64,000 nucleotides of DNA from positions 1 through 64,000 of the forward strand of contig JAXGPP010000015.1 in the NCBI GenBank assembly GCA_040766885.1, written 5' to 3'. This DNA comes from JAXGPP01 sp040766885. GTDB lineage: Bacteria > Planctomycetota > Planctomycetia > Pirellulales > Thermoguttaceae. The notes below the pieces were generated by a model, which saw nothing but the letters and a program-made list of their open reading frames with translations, ran no database searches and was not told the DNA's origin. The translations under genes and the position numbers were made by a program. This document shows positions 18,636 through 25,870 of this stretch, in pieces; positions within the stretch are counted from its first letter, which is position 1; each line of letters starts with the position of its first letter.

Positions 18636-18914
18636 ATGCAACGGATCGCCAGTCGAAGCGTGTGGGTCCGGCTGCCGCGAGGCACGCAGGCGGACGTGGT
18701 CAAGGAGGTTCTTCGCATTCTCACGGAGGAGGTCGAAAATGAACGGTTCGATGAAGATCCAGTCGGGGCACTTGGAGCGTCAGGCGGTGGTCTACGTGCG
18801 GCAGTCCAGCCCTCAGCAAGTGCTCCGCAACCGCGAGAGCGGTCTCAACCAGCGAGCACTGCGCGAACGACTGGTGGAGTTGGGCTGGCCCAAGAACCGC
18901 GTCGCGGTCATTGA
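18636..18914 (+). CDS. Short ORF upstream of and overlapping the recombinase gene
   Basis: A possible 92-residue protein with AGGAGG nine bases before the ATG. The first ~42 residues are plausible protein (VWVRLPRGTQADVVKEVLRI, then an acidic helix). The last ~58 residues lie in a different frame over the recombinase 5' end and look like low-complexity shadow sequence. It could be a small accessory factor, such as a directionality factor, with the ribosome passing on to the recombinase start at 18739. The strong ribosome site and position argue it is translated; no family is recognised. Confidence 0.5.
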   Translation: MQRIASRSVWVRLPRGTQADVVKEVLRILTEEVENERFDEDPVGALGASGGGLRAAVQPSASAPQPRERSQPASTARTTGGVGLAQEPRRGH

Positions 18915-20826
18915 TGAAGACCAGGGATTGTCGGGCAAGTACAGCGCAGGGCGAGACGGCTTTCAAAAGCTGGCTGCCGACGTGGCGTTGGGCAAGATCG
19001 GGATCATCATGGGTTACGAAGTCTCGCGTGTGGCTCGCAATTGCGCCGACTGGTATCGGCTCTTGGAACTGGGCGCGTTGTTCGACACGTTGATCGGCGA
19101 TGCCGATGGGATCTACAATCCCCGCGACTACAACGACCGCCTGCTCCTCGGGCTCAAAGGAACGATGAGCGAGGCGGAGCTTCACAGCCTTCGCCTGCGG
19201 TTGGATGCCGGTAGGCTCTCGAAGGCTAGACGCGGTGAGCTGGTTCATCATCTGCCGACAGGCTTGCTGCGGACAAGCGAAGGCGGCGTCATCTTCGATC
19301 CGGACACGAGTATCTGCGAGCGGATTGGATTGGTCCTGCACAAGTACCTGGAAGCGGGGACGGTGCAGAAGGTGCTCCACTTTCTCGTGATCCATGGGCT
19401 GAAGCTGCCGCGGCGTCAGACCACGGGACTGTATGCCGGGGAGGTGTTGTGGAAAGACCCATCCAGTTCGGCGCTGTACTCGATCGTGAAGAACCCGGCC
19501 TATGCGGGCGCGTTCGCCTACGGCCGCCGGACTGCCGATCCAACGCGGCAAGTTCCCGGCCAACCGTGCAGTGGCCGATGCCGACGACGTTCCGCGCAGT
19601 GGATCGCCCTGGTCAAGGACGTGTACCCCGCCTACATTACGTGGGACGAGTTTGAGCAGATTCAAAAGACCCTGGAAGCAAACCAACAGAGGATGCAGGA
19701 GCAGTTCGTGCGCAAGCGGGCGGTTCGTGGGGGCGAAGCCCTGCTGCCGGGCCTTGTTCGGTGCGGGGTCTGTGGCCACGTCATGGGAGTGGCCTACAAG
19801 ACCAACCGCTTTCAGTACAAGTGCGACGGAAAGCGGAACAAGTACGGCAAGTCCTCGTGCCAGTTCCTCTCCGGCCAGGTCATCGACGACGCTGTGACCG
19901 AGGAGTTCTTCCGCGCGCTGCACCCGGCGCACATCGACGCCTTGGAGCAAGTCAGCGTCAAGCAAACAGAGCACCATCAGGAATCGGTCCGTCACCTTGA
20001 GCAAGAGGTGATGCGGCTCCAGTACGAGGCACATCGCGCCGAGCGACAGTACAACCACGTCGATCCAGAGAACCGATTGATCGCCTCCACGCTGGAGAGG
20101 AAATGGGAAGGTGCCCTGGCGGCGGTCGAGCAAGCGCAAGCGAAGCTCAGCGAAGAGCGAGAACGTACTCCAACTCCGGTGAGCGTTCCCGAGGGTCTTC
20201 GCCGCGCCTTCGCGGACGCGGGACAGCGATTGCCGGAGATCTGGCAGTCGTTGTCGGCACCGACGAAGAAGTCGCTCTTACGAACGCTTGTCCACGGTGT
20301 CAATCTCCTCCGCCGGCCGGATGGGACCGTGCAGATCCGCATTGTCTGGCCCGGCGGGCTGGTCAGCGAACGGATCGCGCGGCTGCCGGTCTTCACACTC
20401 CGCGACACCGAACTGGAGGCGAGGATCGTGGAACGGATTCGTCAGTGGACTGGAGAAGGGTTAGAAAACGAGGAGATTGCGGGGCGTCTGAACCACGAGA
20501 GCTTCATCCCCTGCCGCGGCGCATCCTTCACTGCCGGGATCGTGGCGAAGCTCAAGATGCGGCATGGCGTCATCTCCAACCTGGAAAGAGTCCGCCGCGG
20601 CGAGATCTCCTGGGCCTACACGCTCCCCGAGATTGCCCGTCTGAGTGGGATCGACCCGTGTTGGATTTACCGCAAGATCGGAGACGGTACAATCAAGATC
20701 CGACGCGATCCGCGATATCGCTGTTACCTGTTTCCCAAGGACAAGAAGACCATCGACACGATGAAGCGGTTAAGGAACCAGGAGGTGCATCATGCCTCGA
20801 TCCCAAAGGTGCATTACGATGGTTGA
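18739..20826 (+). CDS. Large serine recombinase
   Basis: A 695-residue site-specific recombinase with GGAGG seven bases before the ATG. The N-terminal resolvase domain (~12-160) has YVRQSS with the likely nucleophile Ser23, then VSRVARNCADWYRLLELGALF. The recombinase domain (~170-320, NPAYAGAFAYGRR) is followed by a zinc ribbon (CGVCG near 340, then two more cysteines) and a coiled coil (~415-480). A long C-terminal extension includes a second recombinase-type helix region and a MerR-like HTH (LPEIARLSGIDPCWIYRKI). All expected parts are present, so it is probably active. The stop codon abuts the right attachment core. It most likely integrated this element into istB. Confidence 0.93.
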   Translation: MNGSMKIQSGHLERQAVVYVRQSSPQQVLRNRESGLNQRALRERLVELGWPKNRVAVIDEDQGLSGKYSAGRDGFQKLAADVALGKIGIIMGYEVSRVARNCADWYRLLELGALFDTLIGDADGIYNPRDYNDRLLLGLKGTMSEAELHSLRLRLDAGRLSKARRGELVHHLPTGLLRTSEGGVIFDPDTSICERIGLVLHKYLEAGTVQKVLHFLVIHGLKLPRRQTTGLYAGEVLWKDPSSSALYSIVKNPAYAGAFAYGRRTADPTRQVPGQPCSGRCRRRSAQWIALVKDVYPAYITWDEFEQIQKTLEANQQRMQEQFVRKRAVRGGEALLPGLVRCGVCGHVMGVAYKTNRFQYKCDGKRNKYGKSSCQFLSGQVIDDAVTEEFFRALHPAHIDALEQVSVKQTEHHQESVRHLEQEVMRLQYEAHRAERQYNHVDPENRLIASTLERKWEGALAAVEQAQAKLSEERERTPTPVSVPEGLRRAFADAGQRLPEIWQSLSAPTKKSLLRTLVHGVNLLRRPDGTVQIRIVWPGGLVSERIARLPVFTLRDTELEARIVERIRQWTGEGLENEEIAGRLNHESFIPCRGASFTAGIVAKLKMRHGVISNLERVRRGEISWAYTLPEIARLSGIDPCWIYRKIGDGTIKIRRDPRYRCYLFPKDKKTIDTMKRLRNQEVHHASIPKVHYDG

Positions 20827-20845
20827 GGCAAAAGCCACCTCGTGC
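20805..20845. other. attR-like junction (element arm + istB half-site)
   Basis: The element arm AGGTGCATTACG (20807-20818) is the imperfect inverse of the left arm. The recombinase stop TGA (20824-20826) directly precedes GGCAAA (20827-20832), after which istB continues as AGCCACCTCGTG. Confidence 0.7.
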
Positions 20846-21288
20846 AAGCCATCGGCCTGGCCGCCATTCGCAGCGGGTTCACGGTATTCTACCGTTCCAT
20901 CTTCGACACCGTCCGTGACTTCCTTCACGACGAAGCGCTGGCCGGCCACGAGAAAGTGCTCCAGCGTTATCTCAAGCCGGACGTGTTGATCATCGATGAC
21001 ATGGGAATGAAGCAGTTGCCCAAGCGATCCGGCGAGTACCTGTTCGAGGTCATCATGCGTCGCCACGAAATCAAATCCACGCTAATGACCAGCAACCGGC
21101 CGTTGGAAGAATGGGGCAAGCTCATCGGCGATGTGGCCAGCGCCACGGCGATCCTGGACCGGTTCCTGCACCACGCGGAGCTGATTCAGATCACCGGCCG
21201 CAGCTACCGGCTTGGTACCCGGGAAAAGGGAGCAAAAGATACCAAAGCGCCCACCGGGTCCGCGGCCGATGAAAAGCTACGTTCCTAG
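20833..21288 (+). pseudogene. istB: istB 3' part, ATPase core
   Basis: The remaining 151 codons of IstB, starting at SHLVQAIG directly after the element. Walker B (VLIIDDMG), sensor region (MTSNRPLEEWGKL) and the C-terminal ITGRSYRLG are intact. No ribosome site or start fits translation of this half alone. The tail encodes KDTKAPTGS, the same peptide found in IstA, from a DNA repeat shared with the IS ends. Confidence 0.93.
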
Positions 21289-21331
21289 CCCCAAAGGAAA
21301 CCACTGCTACCATCATCAAGGAACCCCACAC

Positions 21332-21387
21332 CCCCTGGTACCTTTTGAAGCGCCCACGAGTGGTATCCTTTCAAGCGCCCAATGACA
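21332..21387 (-). repeat. IS21 right terminal repeats
   Basis: Inverted copies of the left-end units at 21361-21380 (exact match to GGGCGCTTGAAAGGATACCA on the minus strand) and 21335-21355 (variant), then terminal TGACA ending at 21387. Confidence 0.85.
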
Positions 21388-21450
21388 GGTTTGTCCTCGA
21401 CGATACATATCACGCCCCCCATTGAACCCCGGAGATGGGGCCGGCACTAC

Positions 21451-21482
21451 AAAAAAACCGATAAGACGGAGGCTGATCGGTT
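21451..21482 (-). terminator. Intrinsic terminator of the HzsA-like gene
   Basis: On the minus strand AACCGAT and ATCGGTT pair around a 13-base loop and run into a TTTTTT tract, 65-95 bp after the stop at 21547. It shows that the upstream gene's transcript ended here before reaching the IS. Confidence 0.75.
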
Positions 21483-21546
21483 CAGGCTTGCAAGGTTGGC
21501 GAGCCGTGGGAGCCAATATCAAGACCGGATCTTGATCGGTTCATTT

Positions 21547-24360
21547 TCACCGCGGCGGCACATTTTCCGAGGCAGTCTTCATATTCACTTCCAACCAGGA
21601 CTGTTCGAAATGACGGCGAGCATCCGGCCCGCCTTGATCGAATACCTCAAAATCTCCCACCGCAAAGGTCTCGCCGAGTGTCCGCGATGCGACCAGCTTG
21701 CGAAGGTTGTCGATCTCGATTTCTGCCAAGCGCGCCCGCTTCGATTCAAAGTAGCAATAGGTCGCCTGCGTTTGCGGTTCCCACCGGTGTGCCTCCGTGT
21801 AGGAGCCGCAGAAAGGCACGCACAGGTCGATCCAGCACGCCACGCGTTGCTTCTCGGCTTCTGGCACTCGCACCCCGTAGTGAGTCGGCTCAAGATACTG
21901 CATCAGTTCACTGGTAGCCGCACCCGCAGAATAGGGTTGCAGTAGCGAGGGTCGCCCTTGCGCGCTAATCCAATTGACCGGTCCGTCTCCGTGACCGAAT
22001 CGCGTCAGGTTCAAGTAGGAAGCAGTGAAAGCACGCCTCGGATCCTGGGTCGCGTCTCCGTTGTTAGGACACTGCGTGTAAGTATAGGCCAGCACGTTGT
22101 CAGTGAGGTCCACCGGAACGTCTCGACCGTCCAGCTTCTTTCCTGGCGCGTGGCACTGCACACAGTGCTTATCGAGTATCGGCTGGATCTGGCGTGCGTA
22201 GCTGAATCCCTTTGGTTCTTCGAAACCATGCGGGGAGTTGACCGTCAGCAGTGCCTCGACCGCTTCGTGATTCGTTAGCGATGTGTCGGTGATGGCGTTG
22301 TGCGATCCGTATCGTGTTCCGGATCGATGGAAAGGCACCAACCTGCGGGGTGCGGAACGCATGGCCAGACCGGGCGACGGCTTTGGAGCCTCGTGCTTGC
22401 CTTCGTGACATCCGATGCACGATTGTGTTTCGCCCGGCTGAAGTGTCGACCAACTCCGCATGGTTTGCACCGCGTAGCCTCGCTGATCAAGCAGTTGGAA
22501 GTAGACCGGCGTACGTGCGGGAACCTCGAAGTAAGCGGAACCGTCCGGCTCGACTGGCACTGCGCCGAGCACATGCTTCACGTCCCAACTTCCGTTGTTG
22601 ATCGACGGAGGTGTGCGCGAGTGCGAGCACCCCGCCTCACCAACGTTTGAATTGTAGTAGGCATCCGCCGCCCGGTATTCCAGGGCCACAACTCGCAAGG
22701 ACTTGACCGTGTCACGCGGCACGCCCTCCATCGCTCGGCCGGCATACACGTCTTGCACGTAGAAGGTCCCGGTCGTTTTTCTGTAATCCACGTGAGATGG
22801 CCTGTGCGGCGGCATAGGGCGCGCCGCCAGTGGGACCGACTGATTGCAGTGGATCGCCGGGTCATAAGCGAGTAGCTCGCGTCGGCCATCCTCGGTCATG
22901 TAGTATATTCCGTAAGGCACCGGAAACGGCCCGTTTTGTGGATGCGGTGATCCCTCGGGACAGTACGTCACCAGGTAGTTCCGTTGGTCCAGCGCGTAGG
23001 GATACTGAAATTGCTCGCCCTGCCAGCCGAACTGATCCACCCGCACGGGTTCAACCGGCCTCCGCGGCGCGAGGTACTCAATACCCTCACCCTCTTCCGT
23101 GCCGCAGCCGCGATCCACTAGGATCAGCTTGCCGCGCTGCGTTGTGTGGTGGCCCGAGGCAATGCCGATTACCTTCTGAGTGCCGGGGATCCCTCGCGCG
23201 TGCAGGATCGATGTAGGAAACCACGAATTGCCACCATAGAATCCTGCCTGCGCTGTGCCGTCGCCGTTCATAACGAAGAGCGGTTGCGGAAAGATCTGCC
23301 CCCGGTCGTTGTACTCCCAACGCGTGTAGATCACTCGGCCGTCATCGAGTGTCTGCGGGTAGTTGGTGTGGACCTGATCGTATCCGAGCCGGCGCAAGAA
23401 GCGGCCCTCACCGTCACAGGTATAGAGGTTTGAAACCGATTGCCGCCAGCAGTCGGTGAGTTGGATGCAGCGGGAAGATACGAACACGATATCCCCGTTG
23501 GGCAAGAAACAGGGTTCAACGTCGGAAACTCCCAGACCGAACGTAATCTGCTTGACGGCCCGGCTGGCGGCATCCATAACGTAAAGGTGATAATCATCGC
23601 GCGTGTCGTTGCGACGCATCGCAAACACAATCCGACTCCCGTCGTAGGAGATGTTCGGATCGCGAATGACCCCGGTCGGCATTTCCAGGAGCGTTTCCAT
23701 CTTCACGTCGCCGTGTGCGCCGATCGTGAGCAGGTGGAGGCTCGCCCCCATGCGGTAATCCGCATTCCGCTCCGAATACTGCTGGTCGGTGATGTGGTCC
23801 GTCCATGCGTAATGCACGACACCACTGAGGAAGTAGTGTTTGGTGAAGACGATTCGCTTGGCGTGCGTCTGAAGTACCGCCAGGCGTGCCTGACGCCTGA
23901 GTTGGCAGGCACGAAGATACAGCGCTCGCCATCGCGGATCCGCGCCCGGTACACCGTCGCCAAGCAGCTCGGCGAGCTCTTGACGCAAGAGCGATACTTC
24001 TCCCACGCTTGGATCGAGTTCCGCCAATACCCGTTGCACCATCCGCTTTTCACCGGTCGCGGAACTCGTATCGACGAAGCACGTCTGGTAGTCCAAGCCG
24101 TGGTCTTGATAGATCCAGTCCTTCCGCAATCGGGCTTCCGGAAAGGGCTGGGTCGCGTTGAGTCCTTGATCTAGATAACGCCTCTCGGCTGCGGCCAATG
24201 TCTCGCCAGAATCCCCAATCACTTCAACCAATACAGGAGCAGGTTCGTCCGCTGCCGCAATGGCGCGGATTGGTACGCAGGCGGTGGCAGCTGCCACCAG
24301 GCAAGCCAGGCACACACGCCGATCATGGCTCCTCGTGTTTTGCAGCATCAGTGCATCCAT
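21547..24360 (-). CDS. Exported dihaem protein of the hydrazine synthase alpha-like family
   Basis: About 937 residues from the ATG at 24360 (one at 24348 is equally possible; the frame is open to 24555), with a signal peptide ending near AIAAADE. The central half is a beta-propeller of PD40/WD40-like blades (ISYDGSRIVFAM, VEPCFLPNGDIVFVS). Two c-type haem sites follow: CIGCH (~647) and CVQCH (~732), the latter in a domain with QIQPILDKHCVQCH typical of planctomycete cytochromes. This is the layout of HzsA-like proteins, which are common in non-anammox planctomycetes and have unknown function there. No hzsB/C genes are nearby, so hydrazine synthesis is not implied. Confidence 0.82.
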   Translation of the reverse strand: MDALMLQNTRSHDRRVCLACLVAAATACVPIRAIAAADEPAPVLVEVIGDSGETLAAAERRYLDQGLNATQPFPEARLRKDWIYQDHGLDYQTCFVDTSSATGEKRMVQRVLAELDPSVGEVSLLRQELAELLGDGVPGADPRWRALYLRACQLRRQARLAVLQTHAKRIVFTKHYFLSGVVHYAWTDHITDQQYSERNADYRMGASLHLLTIGAHGDVKMETLLEMPTGVIRDPNISYDGSRIVFAMRRNDTRDDYHLYVMDAASRAVKQITFGLGVSDVEPCFLPNGDIVFVSSRCIQLTDCWRQSVSNLYTCDGEGRFLRRLGYDQVHTNYPQTLDDGRVIYTRWEYNDRGQIFPQPLFVMNGDGTAQAGFYGGNSWFPTSILHARGIPGTQKVIGIASGHHTTQRGKLILVDRGCGTEEGEGIEYLAPRRPVEPVRVDQFGWQGEQFQYPYALDQRNYLVTYCPEGSPHPQNGPFPVPYGIYYMTEDGRRELLAYDPAIHCNQSVPLAARPMPPHRPSHVDYRKTTGTFYVQDVYAGRAMEGVPRDTVKSLRVVALEYRAADAYYNSNVGEAGCSHSRTPPSINNGSWDVKHVLGAVPVEPDGSAYFEVPARTPVYFQLLDQRGYAVQTMRSWSTLQPGETQSCIGCHEGKHEAPKPSPGLAMRSAPRRLVPFHRSGTRYGSHNAITDTSLTNHEAVEALLTVNSPHGFEEPKGFSYARQIQPILDKHCVQCHAPGKKLDGRDVPVDLTDNVLAYTYTQCPNNGDATQDPRRAFTASYLNLTRFGHGDGPVNWISAQGRPSLLQPYSAGAATSELMQYLEPTHYGVRVPEAEKQRVACWIDLCVPFCGSYTEAHRWEPQTQATYCYFESKRARLAEIEIDNLRKLVASRTLGETFAVGDFEVFDQGGPDARRHFEQSWLEVNMKTASENVPPR

Positions 24361-25063
24361 CCTAACGCGGCAGAGCCGCCAGCCGAACCAGACAACTTCC
24401 GCCAAATGGACCAATCCCGTTGGTCGCTGTAACAGCATACGCGCAGGTACTACGAGTCTCCCGAAGTTGGGCTCTAATGTACTCAAAATACCTTCCGCTG
24501 CCCAGCAGATCATCGCGTGGACATTCGAGTGGAAGCAGGGCAGTCGCAGAAACACACCGTGCCGGCGATTCGCTCGTCCATCGCCCTTGCATTCGTAAGC
24601 CTGTCAGGCCCCTGCACGCTCAGGAATACCCGCCAGCGTGCAGAAGTTGCGTGCCGCTTGTGACCTCATGATAAAACGTCAGGCGTCACGAACGCGACTT
24701 GCCGAGCTGAGCAAGTGGGACGGTGTCAGGGGCGCGCAGCGGAGGTTTGGATCGGTCCTCTGGACACCCCCCGCCGATGAGCGGGGTCCCAATTGCGCAA
24801 CTGCACCAGGTCGCCCCGACCTCTGAAGTTCGCAAGTCTATAGACGAATCCGATCGGTGTTGGCCGATCGATGGCGCGAAATAGCCCCCTCCACAGTTGC
24901 CGGAGGCGCCGAAGCGCGTCCCGCTTGCGCTCAGCGTCACATCAAACCTGGAGCGTCTCACCGCACTGCTTGTGCTCGCACGCACCGCTTACGCTGGTTT
25001 CCGGCGACGGAGCCGGCAACCGATCCTTCGCTCCAGACGCTCCACAGACGTCGCGCTGCCCAG
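24361..25063. other. Gene-free stretch
   Basis: About 700 bp with no convincing ORF, terminator or promoter. Short overlapping frames exist on both strands but none has a ribosome site or recognisable sequence. Confidence 0.4.
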
Positions 25064-25429
25064 GGCTGTGGGTTCTTCTGGGAAGATCTCTCGAACCATA
25101 CTCCTTCAACTCGACGAATCAAGCTGACTTGTGGTGTCGATCTACCTCGCCACGAGGAACTCCGAAAGGACTGGCCTTTCGATAATGATGCGTTGTACGA
25201 TCTGGCAGACAGAATCGACGCCAGTCGTGAATACCTGCTCGGATATCCGTCCTTCAATACACTGGCGTACGATCCCACGCCGGGGCCGGAATGGATTTCT
25301 CTGCTTACCGTTGGTTCGTTGGATGAATTCGATTGGTGTTGGCACGATGGCGATACCCTCATGGTCTTTATCGAAGCCGCAAGACTCGCGCGGAAGGATT
25401 TCAGTAACCTCAAGAGTGACGCCGGATAA
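25064..25429 (+). pseudogene. C-terminal remnant of a DUF1963 (YwqG-like) protein
   Basis: The translated segment YLLGYPSFN, then EWISLLTVGSLDEFDWCWHDG, TLMVFIEAARLARKDFSNLK, follows the conserved C-terminal half of DUF1963 (GYP, Trp-Leu-Leu-Leu, W-x-D-x-G, and a final Ala-Arg-x-Phe). The N-terminal half is missing in this frame, and neither other frame supplies it, so the gene appears truncated or frameshifted upstream of 25064. DUF1963 proteins are cytoplasmic and of unknown function. Confidence 0.5.
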
Positions 25430-25858
25430 GCCGTGACGCCGGACCGGCGGCGACCTGTTAGCGTTCACAAAATCGGACGGGGAGGCGTGCCTGAACCGGA
25501 TTTCCGGCCCCTGAGCGCATTCAATATGCGACCGTACCTTTGCATCTTCACGCTGTTTGTTTCAAATCCTGAAGCTTGCGGTTACGAAGAGTCGCGAAAG
25601 TATCTGTTGACGGCTGTCCAATTGGCCGAGGCGGAAGTGTTCCCGCTGTCGTTTCGATTGCGAGTTCCCGTTGCGGGCGACCGGCTCTATACCGGCGGAG
25701 TGCTGCCCTGACACCTGACGCAGCGATGCTACGCGTCACTGAAAGGGACAGCGAACCAGCGGCTTCAGGCAATGGCGCGACTCCGGTGCTTGCCAGCGTT
25801 GATTCGCCAGGTTCCCCCTGGTAAGGTGAAAGCCTGGCCAACAACGTTCCTCCTCACG
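25430..25858. other. Gene-free stretch
   Basis: No recognisable gene. A 92-codon plus frame at 25433 lacks a ribosome site and family features and is not supported. Confidence 0.4.
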
Positions 25859-25870
25859 ATGCCCGTTGCC

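Larger units (their letters stand above)
18340..20832 (+). mobile_element. Serine-recombinase mobile element inserted in istB
   Basis: A 2,493-bp insert whose removal rejoins GPPGVGK to SHLVQAIG and restores a complete IstB. GGCAAA occurs at both junctions (18334-18339 and 20827-20832). CGTAAT (18350-18355) and ATTACG (20813-20818) are inverted and equally distant from an AA inside that core, as expected for half-sites of a serine-integrase attP. Contents: about 295 bp without a gene, a short ORF and one large serine recombinase whose stop codon touches the right core. No cargo beyond these. The length is a multiple of three, probably by chance. Confidence 0.9.
16321..21387 (+). mobile_element. 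IS21-family insertion sequence, interrupted by a serine-recombinase element
   Basis: The left end starts TGTCAGCGGGCGCT and the right end, read inward on the minus strand, TGTCATTGGGCGCT. Both ends start with TG and carry two copies of the unit GGGCGCTTGAAAGGATACCA or close variants. The 5-bp sequence GGTTT flanks it directly (16316-16320 and 21388-21392), a target duplication within the 4-8 bp usual for IS21. It encodes istA and an istB split by a 2,493-bp insert; without the insert the IS is 2,574 bp, a normal IS21 length. It lies between two minus-strand genes for exported proteins. Confidence 0.93.

Noticed and set aside
18721..20139. 472-codon minus-strand frame inside the inserted element
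   Set aside because: Fully antisense to the serine recombinase, which has clear catalytic motifs.
18340..20832. Idea that the insert's length being a multiple of three keeps a usable istB frame
   Set aside because: A TAA at 18352 ends the frame four codons into the insert, so no read-through protein is possible; the length is probably coincidence.
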